Shown: positions 26,651 through 35,927, counted from the first letter of the stretch. The stretch: DNA of 64,000 nucleotides from Leifsonia sp. ku-ls (GCA_003367665.1 QKXI01000009.1:62100-126099); one strand, 5' to 3'. Made by a program: numbers and translations. Notes: generated from the sequence alone by a model not told the origin.

Positions 26651-27001
26651 GTGCTCGATCAGGCCGGCAACGTCTTCCTCGCCGACTGCCCCACCCGGCT
26701 GGCGGTCGAGATCCTGTCGGACAAGTGGGCCGTGCTCGTGCTGCACGGTCTGACCCTGCGTCCGCTGCGTCACGGCGAGCTGGCCGCGCTGATCGGGGGC
26801 GTCTCGCGCAAGGTGCTCACCGAGACGTTGCGCCGGCTGCAGCAGTACGGGCTGGTCGAACGCCGCGCGCTGTCCTCGCGGAACGTCGTCTACTCGCTCA
26901 CCGACCTCGGGCGCACCCTGGAGCAGCCGATCGAGGCCCTCACCACGTGGGCCAGGCAGCACGGCCCGGAGGTGACCGCCTTCGTGGAGGGCGACCGGTA
27001 G
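26651..27001 (+). CDS. HxlR-family winged-helix regulator
   Basis: The 116-residue regulator has the HxlR/MarR-like signature: CPTRLAVEILSDKWAVLVLHGL, RHGELAALIGGVSRKVLTETLRRLQQYGLVERR, and VVYSLTDLGRTL. Cys14 near the N-terminus is the conserved redox/electrophile-sensing position in many family members. The GTG lies 7 nt after a -10-like hexamer, so the message is probably leaderless. Likely repressor of the divergent oxidoreductase. Confidence 0.9.
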   Translation: MLDQAGNVFLADCPTRLAVEILSDKWAVLVLHGLTLRPLRHGELAALIGGVSRKVLTETLRRLQQYGLVERRALSSRNVVYSLTDLGRTLEQPIEALTTWARQHGPEVTAFVEGDR

Positions 27002-27004
27002 CGC

Positions 27005-28111
27005 TCAGCGCGCGTGCGCGATCGCGGCGGCGACACCGCCCGCGTAGTCGTGCGGGCGCTCCCAGGCGGCGAAGTGGCCGCCGTGCTCGTGGGTGCGGAA
27101 CTCCCGCACGTCGAAGAAGCGGTCGGCGAACGAGCGTGGCGCGTTCACCAGGTCTTTCGGGAAGACGGTGAACACGGTCGGCAGCTCGACGCGGCCCGCC
27201 GGCTTGGGGCTCGCCACGGCGTAGGGCGTGAACGACGTGCCGATGCTCGCGCTGTGCCAATAGGCCGCGATCCACGTCACGGCGTCGTCGAGGTCGAAGA
27301 CGGTCGCCAGGTCGCCGTCGCAGTCGGTCCACGACCGCAGCTTCTCACCGATCCACGCGGCGAGCCCGGCCGGCGAGTCGCCGAGGGCGGCGGCGATCGT
27401 CGCGGGCTTCGTGCCCTGCTCGTGCATGTAGCCGCCCTCCGCCGCCTGCCAGGCACGGCCGTGCTCGACGTACGCCAGCTCCTCCGGCGTGAGGTCGTCG
27501 GGCAGCCCGTGGAGGAAGTGGTACTGCGAGACGTCCGTGAAGTGCAGCGCCGCGACCGAGCCGGGATGCGCCTCCAGCAGACCCTCCGCCACATCCGTTC
27601 CGACATCGCCGGCCGACACGACGTACCCCCGGTAGCCGAGCGCCGCGACCGCGGATCCGACCACCGCCCCGATGTCCTTCGCCCGCAGGCCGCCGGTGGG
27701 CACGGGGGCGGCGAACGGGAACCCGGGAAGCGCGGGGATGACCAGGTTGTACTCGGACAGCAGCGGCACGACCCGGTCGAACCGCAGCACCGAGTCGGGC
27801 CAGCCGTGCAGCAGCAGCACGGTCGGCGCGTCCGGCCCGACGCGGTGATGCAGCAGGCGCAGCGGCACGTCGCCGTCGACCAGCGCCCACGGCCGGCGGC
27901 GGAGCTCGTCCTCCCTGCGTCTCCAGTCGTATTCCTCCGCCCAGTGGCGCAGGAGGCCGGCCAGCCATCCGCCGTCGACCCCCAGCTGCCACGGCGGGGC
28001 GTCCACCGTGCGCACGGCCCGGAAGCGACGCAACCGCTCCCGAACGTCCTCCAGCGCGTGGTCCGGCACGATCCCCGGCGCTGCCTGCGTTCCCTCCGAC
28101 ACGCCTGTCAT
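27005..28111 (-). CDS. Epoxide hydrolase (EHN-type alpha/beta hydrolase)
   Basis: The 368-residue protein has an N-terminal EHN region (DVRERLRRFRAVRT...WLAGLLRHWAEEYDWRRRE) and an alpha/beta-hydrolase core. The oxyanion motif is LLHGWPDSVL. The nucleophile position is Asp in VSAGDVGTDVAEG, and the catalytic His is in HEHGGHFAAWERP. Microsomal-type epoxide hydrolases open epoxides to diols. The start at 28111 is supported by TATGGT ending 6 nt upstream. It converges with the HxlR gene, with 3 bp between the stops. Confidence 0.88.
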   Translation of the reverse strand: MTGVSEGTQAAPGIVPDHALEDVRERLRRFRAVRTVDAPPWQLGVDGGWLAGLLRHWAEEYDWRRREDELRRRPWALVDGDVPLRLLHHRVGPDAPTVLLLHGWPDSVLRFDRVVPLLSEYNLVIPALPGFPFAAPVPTGGLRAKDIGAVVGSAVAALGYRGYVVSAGDVGTDVAEGLLEAHPGSVAALHFTDVSQYHFLHGLPDDLTPEELAYVEHGRAWQAAEGGYMHEQGTKPATIAAALGDSPAGLAAWIGEKLRSWTDCDGDLATVFDLDDAVTWIAAYWHSASIGTSFTPYAVASPKPAGRVELPTVFTVFPKDLVNAPRSFADRFFDVREFRTHEHGGHFAAWERPHDYAGGVAAAIAHAR

Positions 28112-28172
28112 GCCGTCACCATACGACCGGCGACCGACACGCGGAGGCGTCGCCGGTGCGACAATCGTCGGC

Positions 28173-28730
28173 ATGCTGGTGGTCGTCCTCCACTCCATGT
28201 ACGGGCTGCGCGACGTCGAGCGTGCTGCCGCGGCGACGCTGCGCGCGGCCGGCCACGACGTCGTCGTACCGGACCTGTACGGCGGCCTCACGTCGGCGCC
28301 GGTCGTCGCCGACGGGCTCGAGCTCATGCGCTCGGTCGGGTGGCAGACCATCGTCTCGCGCGCCCGAGCGGCGACCGCCGACCTGCCCGCGGACGCCGCC
28401 CTCATCGGGTTCTCGATGGGGGTCGGGGTGCTCGGCGCGCTCTGGCCCGACCGCCCACAGGCTCCGGTCGTCGTGTGCTGGCACGCGGCCACGGTCGTCC
28501 CCGGGACGGCGACCTCCAGGACGGTGCAGCTGCACGTCGCGACCGATGACCCGTTCGCACCGAGGGAGGACCGCGACGCGTTCGCGCGGAGCGCCGCCGC
28601 GGCCGGTGCGCCCTTCGAGGAGTTCCGCTACCCCGGCGGACACTTCTTCACGGATCCCGCCGGTCCCGACTGGCAGGCCGACTCCGCCAGGCTCAGCTGG
28701 GAGCGCGCGCTCGCCGCGCTCGCCGGATAA
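28173..28730 (+). CDS. Dienelactone hydrolase-family protein
   Basis: The 185-residue alpha/beta hydrolase has a DLH-like N-terminus (VVVLHSMYGLRDVERAAAATL) and nucleophile elbow GFSMGVG. The elbow carries Ser in place of the Cys typical of true dienelactone hydrolases. The Asp and His positions lie near TDDPFAPR and GGHFFTD. The substrate is unknown. The ATG follows GACAAT by 7 nt without an SD, so it is probably leaderless. It is divergent from the epoxide hydrolase gene. Confidence 0.82.
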   Translation: MLVVVLHSMYGLRDVERAAAATLRAAGHDVVVPDLYGGLTSAPVVADGLELMRSVGWQTIVSRARAATADLPADAALIGFSMGVGVLGALWPDRPQAPVVVCWHAATVVPGTATSRTVQLHVATDDPFAPREDRDAFARSAAAAGAPFEEFRYPGGHFFTDPAGPDWQADSARLSWERALAALAG

Positions 28731-28749
28731 GGACGCCGACCCGACCGCA

Positions 28750-29329
28750 TCACGGCGCCGCGACGGCCTCCTTCACCCGGCGCACGGCGGCCATCACGCT
28801 CTGGTCGCCCTCCAGCCCCTCCGATTCGAAGACGAACGCGGTGACGCCGTCGCGCGTCCCGCAGTACTCCAGGATGCCGTGGCGCACCTGCGTGCGGATG
28901 GCCGCCTCGTAGCCGTGCCGGTCGTAGAGGGCCGCGTCGCTGCCGGCCAGGGCCACCAGGTGCACCCGGAGCGGGCTCAGCTTGCGCACGACGCCGGTCT
29001 CTGCCACGTAGTCGAACGCCCAGCCGTTGCTGAAGACGCGGTCGATCCAGCCCTTCAGCATCGTCGGCAAGGACCACCAGAAGACCGGGAACACGAGCAC
29101 CACATCCGTCACCGCGTCCAGTCGCTGCTGCTCGCGCCGCACGTCGTCGGGGACCGGCGCGACGCGGTCGTAGGCGCGCTTGTCGGCCACCGTGAACCGC
29201 GGGCCGAACCCCTCGCCGTGCAGGTCGGCGATCATGGCGCCCGGACCGAGCTCGGCGGCGATCCGCCCCGCGACGTGGTGGGTGAGCGACGCGGGGGTCG
29301 GGGTGGGCGACGACGACGAGGGTCTGCAC
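28750..29329 (-). pseudogene. NAD(P)H dehydrogenase (quinone), flavodoxin fold, frameshifted
   Basis: A Flavodoxin_2-type quinone reductase is encoded in two frames. The GTG at 29329 with SD GGAGG gives VQTLVVVAHPDP. The rest (ASLTHHVAGRIAAEL, FPVFWWSLPTMLKGWIDRVFSNGWAF, LVALAGSD) is read in another frame. The break is a run of five G on the plus strand, 29293-29297. One base fewer restores the family pattern HPDPASLTHHV and a 192-residue protein. It is either a recent inactivating mutation, a slippage site or a sequencing error. The rest of the gene shows no other damage. Confidence 0.85.
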
Positions 29330-29425
29330 GAGGCCTCCGGAAGGACGAACGGTCGGTATCGGAGGCAACCGCTTCGCAGCCGGGACGATTCCGAGGGGCC
29401 GCGTCGCGCCTGTGAGAATGGCCCG

Positions 29426-29962
29426 ATGGACAGCGTCTTCCTCAACGGGACGGTCGGGGCTGGCAAGTCGACGCTCGCCGACGCGATCAGCGCGGCGGAG
29501 CCGGCCGCCCACGCGGTGATCGACCTCGACGAGCTCCGCCGTCTGAGCCCCGCCCCGCACGGCGACCCCTTCAACCACGAGCTGGAGCTGCGCAACCTCC
29601 GCAGCGTCGTCGCGAACTACCGTGCCGCGGGTGCGGGCCGGTTCGTGCTGGCGGGCGTGATCGAGGAGACGGCCGAGGTCGACCGGTACCTCGACGCCCT
29701 CGGGTCGACAGGGATGCTGCTCTGCCGGCTGGTCGCGCCTCCGGAGGTGCTCGAGGCGCGCCTGCGGGAGCGGCACCGCGACGACCCCGAGGGCTTGGCC
29801 TGGCACCTGGCCAGGGTGGGAGAGCTCGCTGCCGTGCTCGACCGGTTCGACCGCCACGACCTGGTGCTGGAGTCGTCCGCCGCCTCGCCCGCCGAGCTCG
29901 CGGCAACGGTCCGTGCGGCCGCCGGCTGGGATCGGCGGCCGCACGAGGACGGCGCCGCGTAG
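29426..29962 (+). CDS. P-loop ATPase/kinase, AAA family
   Basis: The 178-residue protein has Walker A NGTVGAGKSTLA at residues about 7-18 and an early Asp pair in VIDLDELRRLSP. The architecture is like small nucleotide, shikimate or adenylylsulfate kinases (RLRERHRDDPEGLAWHLAR lid-like helix). The substrate cannot be inferred. The ATG has no SD and lies 6 nt after GAGAAT, consistent with a leaderless message. It is convergent with the dihydrofolate-reductase-family gene (2 bp gap). Confidence 0.8.
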   Translation: MDSVFLNGTVGAGKSTLADAISAAEPAAHAVIDLDELRRLSPAPHGDPFNHELELRNLRSVVANYRAAGAGRFVLAGVIEETAEVDRYLDALGSTGMLLCRLVAPPEVLEARLRERHRDDPEGLAWHLARVGELAAVLDRFDRHDLVLESSAASPAELAATVRAAAGWDRRPHEDGAA

Positions 29963-29964
29963 GC

Positions 29965-30579
29965 TCAGCGGGCCGCCGTGCCCTGGTCCGCCGGCGCATA
30001 CCGGACGAGCAGGTTACGGGAGCCGGCCAGCATGCGTGTCTCCAGCGGCGTGAGCCGGGCGGGTCGGGTGAAGGCCGGAACGCCCTCGCCGATCGCGTCC
30101 GGTCCGACGACGAGATCGAGCCGGTCGACCAGGCCCTCCGCGAGCAGGCCGTTCCACAGCAGGTGGCTGGCGAAGACGACGATCGGGCCGCCGTCCGCCT
30201 CCTTCTCCTGCTCGATGGTCCGGCTGAGCGACGCGCCACCGACGACCCGGGTGGTGGCGTGCCACGGGTGGTCGTCCGGCACGGTGTAGCCGTCGCTCAC
30301 CACCAGCTTCGGGATGTCGAGATACCGCCGGCTGAACTCGCGGTTCACCGCGCTCAACGCGGGGTTCGCAGGGTCGTCCGGCGCATCCGCGACCATGGGC
30401 CAGAACGATCCGAACAGCTCGAACGAGGTCCGGCCCAGGAGGATCGTGCCCGCCTCGCGCATCAGGTCGAGGTTGTGGGCGTCGAACGCCGCATCCAGGT
30501 TGAGGGCGAGCGGGTTGCCGCCGGGGCCGGCGGAGAACCCGTCGAGGGTCACGGCGGTGGAGACGATGAGGTGGCGCAT
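29965..30579 (-). CDS. Dihydrofolate reductase-family (RibD C-terminal domain) protein
   Basis: This 204-residue protein has the RibD_C/DHFR-like fold: HLIVSTAVTLDGFSAGPGG, GTILLGRTSFELFGSFWP, KLVVSDGY, GGPIVVFASHLLWNGLLAEGLVDRLDLVVGP. Such proteins are common in actinobacteria and usually of unknown reductase function. SD AAGGAC precedes the ATG at 30579; an ATG at 30615 has none. It lies downstream of the sigma-factor gene on the same strand, 64 bp away. Confidence 0.87.
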   Translation of the reverse strand: MRHLIVSTAVTLDGFSAGPGGNPLALNLDAAFDAHNLDLMREAGTILLGRTSFELFGSFWPMVADAPDDPANPALSAVNREFSRRYLDIPKLVVSDGYTVPDDHPWHATTRVVGGASLSRTIEQEKEADGGPIVVFASHLLWNGLLAEGLVDRLDLVVGPDAIGEGVPAFTRPARLTPLETRMLAGSRNLLVRYAPADQGTAAR

Positions 30580-30643
30580 CGGAGTGTCCTTTCGGTGTCG
30601 GCGGAGTGCCTTCACCCGATGAGAGACACGCGGCCGCCCGAAC

Positions 30644-31633
30644 TCATCGGTCGGACGAGAATCCGTCCGAAGCCGCCGCGGCGGCGAGGTCCGCCGGGTC
30701 GAGGAAGGAGGCGATCCAGCCGATCCGGCCGTCGCGCACGGTCAGCGCCATCAGGGCGCCCGGCCGCCAGCCGTTGCCGGCGCGCTGCTCGGCGAGCAGC
30801 GCCGGAGCGCCGTTGACGCGGAGCCGGCGCACCACGCGCCACGGTGTGGTCAGCGAGCGGTGGCGCAGGAAGGCGGCGACGTCGTCCACCCCGGCGAACC
30901 AGGCGTGCAGCGGCGGCATCGTGAAGGCGACGTCGTGCGCGAGCAGGCCGACGACGGCATCCACATCGCCCGCCTCGAACGCGGTGACGAAGGCGTCGAC
31001 GAGGCGACGCTCGTCGGCATCGGCGACCGTGGCGGCCCGGTTGGCAGGCACAGAAAGCGTCGCCCGCGCCCGCTGCAACGCGCTGTTGGCCGAGGCGACA
31101 CTGGTGTCGAGCATCCGCGCCGACTCCGCGGCGGAGAAGCCGAGCACGTCGCGCAGGATCAGCACCGCCCGCTGGTTCGGCGGCAGGCGCTGCACGGCGC
31201 TGAGGAAGGCGAGGGAGACCGTCTCGCGCCGGGCGATGAGCTCGGCCGGGTCGTCGGCGGAGCCGATCCACGGCTCCAGCCACGGCGTCGAGAGGTCCGG
31301 CGGCCCGAGGTCGCCCAGCGCGTCCCGCGAGGGGGAGACGTCCCACGACAGCACCCGAGGCGGCCGGGACCGCGCCGAGCGGAGGCTGGCGTGCGTCGCG
31401 ATCGTGTAGAGCCAGCTTCGGAGCGAGCTGCGTCCCTCGAAGCGGTCCATCGCCCGCCAGGCGGAGGTCAGCGTCTCCTGCACGGCGTCCTCCGCCTCGG
31501 TGCGGGAGCCGAGGATGCGGTAGCAGTGCAGCTCCAGCTCGCGCCGGTGAGGCCCGATGAGGGAGGCGAACGCGCGCTCGTCGCCGGAGCGGGCGCGGTC
31601 GAGCAGCTCGTCGGCGTCGGCGGTCGGGGGCAC
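30644..31633 (-). CDS. ECF sigma factor with C-terminal SnoaL-like domain (SigG-like)
   Basis: The 329-residue sigma factor has region 2 (LHCYRILGSRTEAEDAVQETLTSAW, YTIATHASL), a linker with the WLEPW motif characteristic of SigG-type factors, and region 4 (LPPNQRAVLILRDVLGFSAAESARMLD). An SnoaL-like C-terminal domain covers about residues 205-320 and may sense a ligand. No anti-sigma gene is adjacent. The GTG at 31633 is the plausible start, 11 bp after the isochorismatase-family stop. It is distinct from the ECF41 factor at 37178. Confidence 0.88.
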   Translation of the reverse strand: MPPTADADELLDRARSGDERAFASLIGPHRRELELHCYRILGSRTEAEDAVQETLTSAWRAMDRFEGRSSLRSWLYTIATHASLRSARSRPPRVLSWDVSPSRDALGDLGPPDLSTPWLEPWIGSADDPAELIARRETVSLAFLSAVQRLPPNQRAVLILRDVLGFSAAESARMLDTSVASANSALQRARATLSVPANRAATVADADERRLVDAFVTAFEAGDVDAVVGLLAHDVAFTMPPLHAWFAGVDDVAAFLRHRSLTTPWRVVRRLRVNGAPALLAEQRAGNGWRPGALMALTVRDGRIGWIASFLDPADLAAAAASDGFSSDR

Positions 31634-31644
31634 GGGCGGTCCCG

Positions 31645-32193
31645 TCAGAACCGGACGTCCGCCGCGTCCACGACCTCCGCCGTGCGTCCGGGCGCGCGGT
31701 GGTTCGACCAGTAGAGGTTGGTGTGCGCGATGACGAGCTCGGGCGTCGGGGCGCCCCACTCGGAGAGGTCCTCCGTCGTATGGGCGTCGCCGACCAGCGT
31801 CACGTCGTAGCCGCGCACGACGCCGCCGTGGATGGTCGACCGGATGCACTCGTCCGTCTGCGAGCCCGTGACCACGATGCGGCCGGCGCCGGCGGCGGCG
31901 AGCACGTCCTCCAGCGTCGTCTCCTCGAACGCGTCCGCGTAGTGCTTCGGGATCACCGGTTCGGCCTCGTCGCGCCGGAGCTCCGGCACGTACTCCCAGT
32001 CCGCCGATCCCTCCGTGAGCTGCTCGTCGGAGTGCTGCAGCCACACCACGGGAACCCCCTCGGCCCGCGCCCGCTCGACCAGGCCGCGGATGCGCTCGAC
32101 CACCTCGTCCCGCCGGTGGGCGCCGCCGATCACCCCGTTCTGCACGTCGATGACCAGCAGGGCCGTGCCGGTCCTTCCCGCGAGTGTCGTCAC
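31645..32193 (-). CDS. Isochorismatase-family cysteine hydrolase
   Basis: The 182-residue hydrolase has the catalytic triad of the family: Asp16 in LLVIDVQNG, Lys in VIPKHYADAFEET and Cys in QTDECIRST, with a cis-peptide-like GSQTD stretch. Relatives hydrolyse isochorismate, nicotinamide or N-carbamoyl compounds; the substrate is not clear here. GTG at 32193 follows TAGCAT by 7 nt (leaderless type). It is probably co-transcribed with the following sigma-factor gene. Confidence 0.88.
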   Translation of the reverse strand: MTTLAGRTGTALLVIDVQNGVIGGAHRRDEVVERIRGLVERARAEGVPVVWLQHSDEQLTEGSADWEYVPELRRDEAEPVIPKHYADAFEETTLEDVLAAAGAGRIVVTGSQTDECIRSTIHGGVVRGYDVTLVGDAHTTEDLSEWGAPTPELVIAHTNLYWSNHRAPGRTAEVVDAADVRF

Positions 32194-32240
32194 GAGCGGG
32201 ATGCTACTCCGCCCGACGCCCCGCTGTCTGCGGTCGGCGC

Positions 32241-32252
32241 TAGGCTCGCCGG
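32241..32252 (+). promoter_or_regulatory. -10 element, leaderless promoter of pentapeptide/C39 pair
   Basis: TAGGCT at 32241-32246 ends 6 nt before the GTG at 32253 and there is no SD. The arrangement is the same as at 11587 and 52449. Confidence 0.55.
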
Positions 32253-32849
32253 GTGACGAGCATCCCGGACGCCATCAAGGGCGAGGACTGGTACGGCCGC
32301 GATCTCGACGGAGTCGAGTACACCGGTGTGGTGTTCGACGACGTCGACATGACCGAGCTGCGCAGCTCCGGCGCGACGTTCACCGAGTGCGTCTTCCGCA
32401 AGGTGCGGTTCAACGTCAGCGAGCACACCGACTCCGCCTTCGTGAACTGCCGGTTCGAGTCCTGCAACTTCTTCGACTCCACCTTCCGGCGCTGCAAGCT
32501 CACCGGCAGCACCTTCCAGGGCTGCGAGTTCGCGCTGCTGAAGGTGGAGGGCGGCAACTGGTCGTTCACAGGGCTGTCGCGGGCGGAGCTGCGCGGCGCG
32601 TCGTTCACGGGCGTGCGGTTCCGCGAGGCCGACCTGTCGCAGGCGCACGCGCAGGAGGCGACGTTCGAGGGCTGCGATCTGAGCGCGGTCACGCTCGACC
32701 GGGCGGACCTCAGCGCGGCCACCATCGCCGGCAGCGACCTCACCGGTGTCGACCTGTCGGACGTCGTGCTGCGCGGCACGGTCATCGACGAGCGTCAGGC
32801 CGTCGTGCTGGCCGAGGCGCTCGGGATGGTCGTGGTGCCCGCGCGATGA
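32253..32849 (+). CDS. Pentapeptide repeat protein
   Basis: The 198-residue protein is built almost entirely of pentapeptide repeats, with Phe/Leu at every fifth residue: FTECVFRKVRF, CRFESCNFFDSTFRRC, then AELRGASFTGVRFREADLSQA and ADLSAATIAGSDLTGVDLS. This predicts a right-handed quadrilateral beta-helix. The first half is rich in Cys and Phe. Some such proteins protect gyrase from quinolones (Qnr/MfpA), but the length and sequence here do not prove that role. It overlaps the next gene by 4 bp. Confidence 0.9.
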   Translation: MTSIPDAIKGEDWYGRDLDGVEYTGVVFDDVDMTELRSSGATFTECVFRKVRFNVSEHTDSAFVNCRFESCNFFDSTFRRCKLTGSTFQGCEFALLKVEGGNWSFTGLSRAELRGASFTGVRFREADLSQAHAQEATFEGCDLSAVTLDRADLSAATIAGSDLTGVDLSDVVLRGTVIDERQAVVLAEALGMVVVPAR

Positions 32850-33478
32850 CCGAAGGAGTGCCGGCGACGACCGTCTACCCCTACGAGTCGCAGTGGGGCG
32901 ACCTCGCCTGCAACCGGCCCCTCATCGAGCAGGGCGCGAACCCTGCCGAGTTCTTCGACTGGTCCACCGACGGCTACCCGTCGGAGCGGGAGTACCTGTT
33001 CTGGTCGCGGCACATCTGCGGACTCGCCTCGCTGCGGTCGGTGCTCCGCGCCTGGACGCCGGAGCACGGGCGCCTCGCCATGTTCGAGCTCATCCGCCGG
33101 GCGCAGCGGCGCGGGGCGTTGGTGCGCGACGGCGAGGAGGTGGGCGGGCTGTTCTACCGGCCGTTCGTGGAGTGGGTCGGCGATGACTTCGGCCTCCGCG
33201 GCACGGTCCATCCCGACGTGGAGGCCGCTGGCCTGCTCGCGCACGTCCAAGAAGGAGAGGTCGCGCTCGCCTCCGTCTCGTCGGAGATCCGGTACCCGGA
33301 GCGCCCGAACGTCCGGCGCGGCGGCCACCTGGTGCTCGTGCACGGCTTCGACGGGCGCCGGGTCGTGCTGCACAACCCGTCCGGCGTGCCGGGGAGCGCG
33401 GAGAACGCGGAGCTCGACGTCGCGACGTTCGAGCGGTTCTTCGCCCGCCGCGGCGTCACCCTGGCCCCTCCCGCCTGA
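32846..33478 (+). CDS. C39-like cysteine peptidase family protein
   Basis: The 210-residue protein resembles peptidase C39-like papain-fold proteins. The likely nucleophile is Cys58 in [14 protein letters not shown], and the catalytic His is His161 in [12 protein letters not shown], followed by VVLHNPSG with the Asn/Asp position. There is no signal peptide or ABC domain, so it is not a bacteriocin exporter. It is translated from an ATGA overlap with the pentapeptide-repeat gene, so the two products are probably functionally linked. Confidence 0.8.
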   Translation: MTEGVPATTVYPYESQWGDLACNRPLIEQGANPAEFFDWSTDGYPSEREYLFWSRHICGLASLRSVLRAWTPEHGRLAMFELIRRAQRRGALVRDGEEVGGLFYRPFVEWVGDDFGLRGTVHPDVEAAGLLAHVQEGEVALASVSSEIRYPERPNVRRGGHLVLVHGFDGRRVVLHNPSGVPGSAENAELDVATFERFFARRGVTLAPPA

Positions 33479-33485
33479 ACGGGGA

Positions 33486-33523
33486 ACGGCGCCCGTCCCC
33501 GGTGTCGCGGGGGCGGGCGCCGT
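33486..33523. terminator. Bidirectional terminator hairpin
   Basis: Arms 33486-33501 and 33508-33523 pair over 16 bp with one G-U, around a 6-nt loop. It lies between convergent genes (C39 protein and ABC ATPase) and has no long U-tract. Confidence 0.7.
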
Positions 33524-33539
33524 GGGCGGGCAGGCCGGG

Positions 33540-34211
33540 TCAGGCGATCTCGCTGACCTGCCCGTGCTTGATGTGCAGCCGGCGCTGGGCGCGGCGGGCC
33601 ACGGCCGTGTCGTGGGTGACGATCACGACGGTGAGTCCGCGGTCGCGCCAGAGCCCCTCCAGCAGATCCATGATCTCGTCGCGCGTCTCCTCGTCCAGGT
33701 TGCCGGTCGGCTCGTCCGCCAGGAGCACCTCCGGGTCCTTCACCAGGGCGCGGGCGATGGCGACGCGCTGCTGCTGGCCGCCGGAGAGCTCCGACGGGAG
33801 GTGGTTGCCGCGGTCGGCGAGCCCGACGGAGGCGAGGGCCGCCGCGGCCCTACTCTTGCGCTCCGCGGAGCTGACCCGCAGCGGCGCCAGCGCGGTCTCG
33901 ACGTTCTCCTGGGCGGTGAGCGTCGGGATGAGGTTGAAGCCCTGGAAGACGAAGCCGATCTCCTTCGCGCGGATCTTCGCGAGCCGTGCGTCGCGCTGCT
34001 TCGAGAGACTGTCCGCGCCGAGCTGCACCGAGCCGGAGGTCGGGCGGTCGAGCGCGCCCAGCATCTGCAGCAGCGTCGACTTGCCGCCGCCGGTCGGGCC
34101 CTGGATGGCGACCAGCTGCCCGTCGGGGATCTCCAGGGTGACATCGTTCAGGGCGACCACCTGGCGCTTCGACTGGCTGTACTTCTTGGTCACGTCGGTG
34201 AGGGTGTACAC
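33540..34211 (-). CDS. MacB-type ABC transporter ATP-binding protein
   Basis: The 223-residue ATPase has Walker [11 protein letters not shown]-loop in [18 protein letters not shown], signature [15 protein letters not shown], Walker [13 protein letters not shown] and His switch IVTHD. The sequence pattern is of the LolD/MacB/FtsE class that works with FtsX-like permeases. GTG at 34211 has SD AAGGAG. It lies 35 bp downstream of its permease partner. Confidence 0.94.
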   Translation of the reverse strand: MYTLTDVTKKYSQSKRQVVALNDVTLEIPDGQLVAIQGPTGGGKSTLLQMLGALDRPTSGSVQLGADSLSKQRDARLAKIRAKEIGFVFQGFNLIPTLTAQENVETALAPLRVSSAERKSRAAAALASVGLADRGNHLPSELSGGQQQRVAIARALVKDPEVLLADEPTGNLDEETRDEIMDLLEGLWRDRGLTVVIVTHDTAVARRAQRRLHIKHGQVSEIA

Positions 34212-34246
34212 GTTGACTCCTTGGGTTCGTCGGGGTTGGCGGCGGC

Positions 34247-35788
34247 TCAGGCGACCGAGCGGAGGGCGGCGGCGGGGCGCAGCCGGGAGGCGCGCCAGCC
34301 GCCGATCGCGCCGGCGAGCAGCCCGCCGAGCACGGCCAAGGCGACGGCGCCGACGACGATCCACAGGGTCACCGGGGCGTGCAGCGCGATGTTCGCGGAG
34401 GTGGTCGCCGCCTCGCGGGCGGCGCCGAACGCCCCGCCGCCGGCGAAGCCTCCGGCGCCCGGGGCGTTCGTCGCCGTGCCGGACGCACCAGCGCCTCCGG
34501 CGAACCGACCGGCCGCATTGCTGAAGCCATGGCTGATGCTGCCGGTCAGGGTCGGCGCGACCAGGTTCACGACGAGCACGCCGATGAGGCCGACGGCGAC
34601 GCCGATCACGCCGCCGATGACGCCCTGCACCACCGACTCGCCGGCCACCTGCCCGACGATGCGGCGGTTGGACCAGCCGATCGCCTTCAGCGTCCCGAAC
34701 TCGCGGGTGCGCCGGGTGACACCGGAGATGGTGAACAGGATGGCGATGAGGAACGCGGCGGCGAGCACGATCACCGACAGCCAGGTGCCGAGGTTCCCGA
34801 TCAGCTCGCCGGCGCTGCCGAGCGAGCCGGAGACGGTCGACGCGAGGTCGGCCTGCGTGCTGACGGTCGCGCCGGAGACGGCCTTGGTCAGGTCCGCCTT
34901 GATCTGGTCGATGTCGCCCGACGAGGCGGCCTTCACGTAGACCGAGGAGATCTTGCCGGTCTCGCCGGAGAGCGTCTGGGCGACATCCAGCGGGATGTAG
35001 GCGTTGGCCGCCGTGGTGGAGTCGGAGCCCGTCGCCGCGACGATGCCGATGACCGAGAACGAGGTGCCGCCGATGGTGACCGTGTCGCCGACCGCCTTGC
35101 TCGCGGTCTTGGCGTAGCTCGCGTCGAGCACCACGACGTCCTTGCCCTTGTCGGCCGCGGTGAAGCTGCGGCCGCCGGTCAGCGTGACGGAGGCGAGGGG
35201 TCCGACCGACTTGCCGGCCGGGTCGAGCCCGAGCACCGAGAAGGAGTCGACGGTGAACGAGCTGCCGCCCGCGCCGTCCGAGCCACCGGTCGGCGGGGCG
35301 GTCGGCGCCGCGGCCTGGCCGCTCTCCCGCTCCTGCCGCAGCTGCTGGAAGTTCGGCAGCGTGCCGCTGAAGCTGGTGTTCGTCAGCGACAGCACGGCCG
35401 CGGCGGCCGAGACGTTCTGCACCTTCTCGACCGTGGAGAGGGTGGACGCGTCCATCGTGGTCGAGCCTCGGGTCGCCTCCAGCCGGGAGGTGTTCACCTG
35501 ACGGGCGGTGCCGGTGTCGGTGCCCGCGTTCGCGCCGAAGTCGAAGCGCGGGCCGCCGCCGGCGCCCTGCAGGGCGTTGGCGTTCTGCGCGGTCGCCGGC
35601 TGGCTGACCGTGATGTCGGTGCCGACGCCGTAGACGGACTGCAGGACGCTCTCCTGCGCCTGCTTCACTCCGGCGGAGACGGCGTTGACGACGATGACGA
35701 GGGCGATCGCGAGGGCCATGCCGATGGCGATGATGATCGTCTGCTTGCGGCGGTTGAGCAGCTCGCGGAACAGGTAGGTCCCGAACAT
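34247..35788 (-). CDS. FtsX/MacB-type ABC transporter permease
   Basis: The 513-residue permease has an N-terminal helix ([20 protein letters not shown]) and a large extracytoplasmic MacB_PCD-like domain of about 280 residues rich in Gly/Ser/Thr. Three C-terminal helices follow, with the FtsX motif [25 protein letters not shown] Gly/Ala-rich loop separates the last two. Together with the downstream ATPase it forms a MacAB-like mechanotransmission or export system; no MacA adaptor gene is adjacent. Confidence 0.92.
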   Translation of the reverse strand: MFGTYLFRELLNRRKQTIIIAIGMALAIALVIVVNAVSAGVKQAQESVLQSVYGVGTDITVSQPATAQNANALQGAGGGPRFDFGANAGTDTGTARQVNTSRLEATRGSTTMDASTLSTVEKVQNVSAAAAVLSLTNTSFSGTLPNFQQLRQERESGQAAAPTAPPTGGSDGAGGSSFTVDSFSVLGLDPAGKSVGPLASVTLTGGRSFTAADKGKDVVVLDASYAKTASKAVGDTVTIGGTSFSVIGIVAATGSDSTTAANAYIPLDVAQTLSGETGKISSVYVKAASSGDIDQIKADLTKAVSGATVSTQADLASTVSGSLGSAGELIGNLGTWLSVIVLAAAFLIAILFTISGVTRRTREFGTLKAIGWSNRRIVGQVAGESVVQGVIGGVIGVAVGLIGVLVVNLVAPTLTGSISHGFSNAAGRFAGGAGASGTATNAPGAGGFAGGGAFGAAREAATTSANIALHAPVTLWIVVGAVALAVLGGLLAGAIGGWRASRLRPAAALRSVA

Positions 35789-35900
35789 TGGCTTCCAAAC
35801 TGTGGGGGCGGATGTACTTCTTGCGGGAGGTTAAGGACCGGCGTTTTCGGGTCGCTATGGCGAAGCTATGCATCCGCCGTGTGCCGATCCGGCGCAGGGG

Positions 35901-35927
35901 TGTCACACTTCCCGCGGCTGCGGTGTC
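35901..35927 (+). promoter_or_regulatory. ECF41-type promoter
   Basis: TGTCACA at 35901-35907, then 16 bp, then TGTC at 35924-35927. This matches the known ECF41 promoter pattern TGTCACA-N16-CGTC with one change. It is 40 bp upstream of the oxidoreductase-sigma operon, so the sigma factor probably activates its own operon. Confidence 0.7.
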
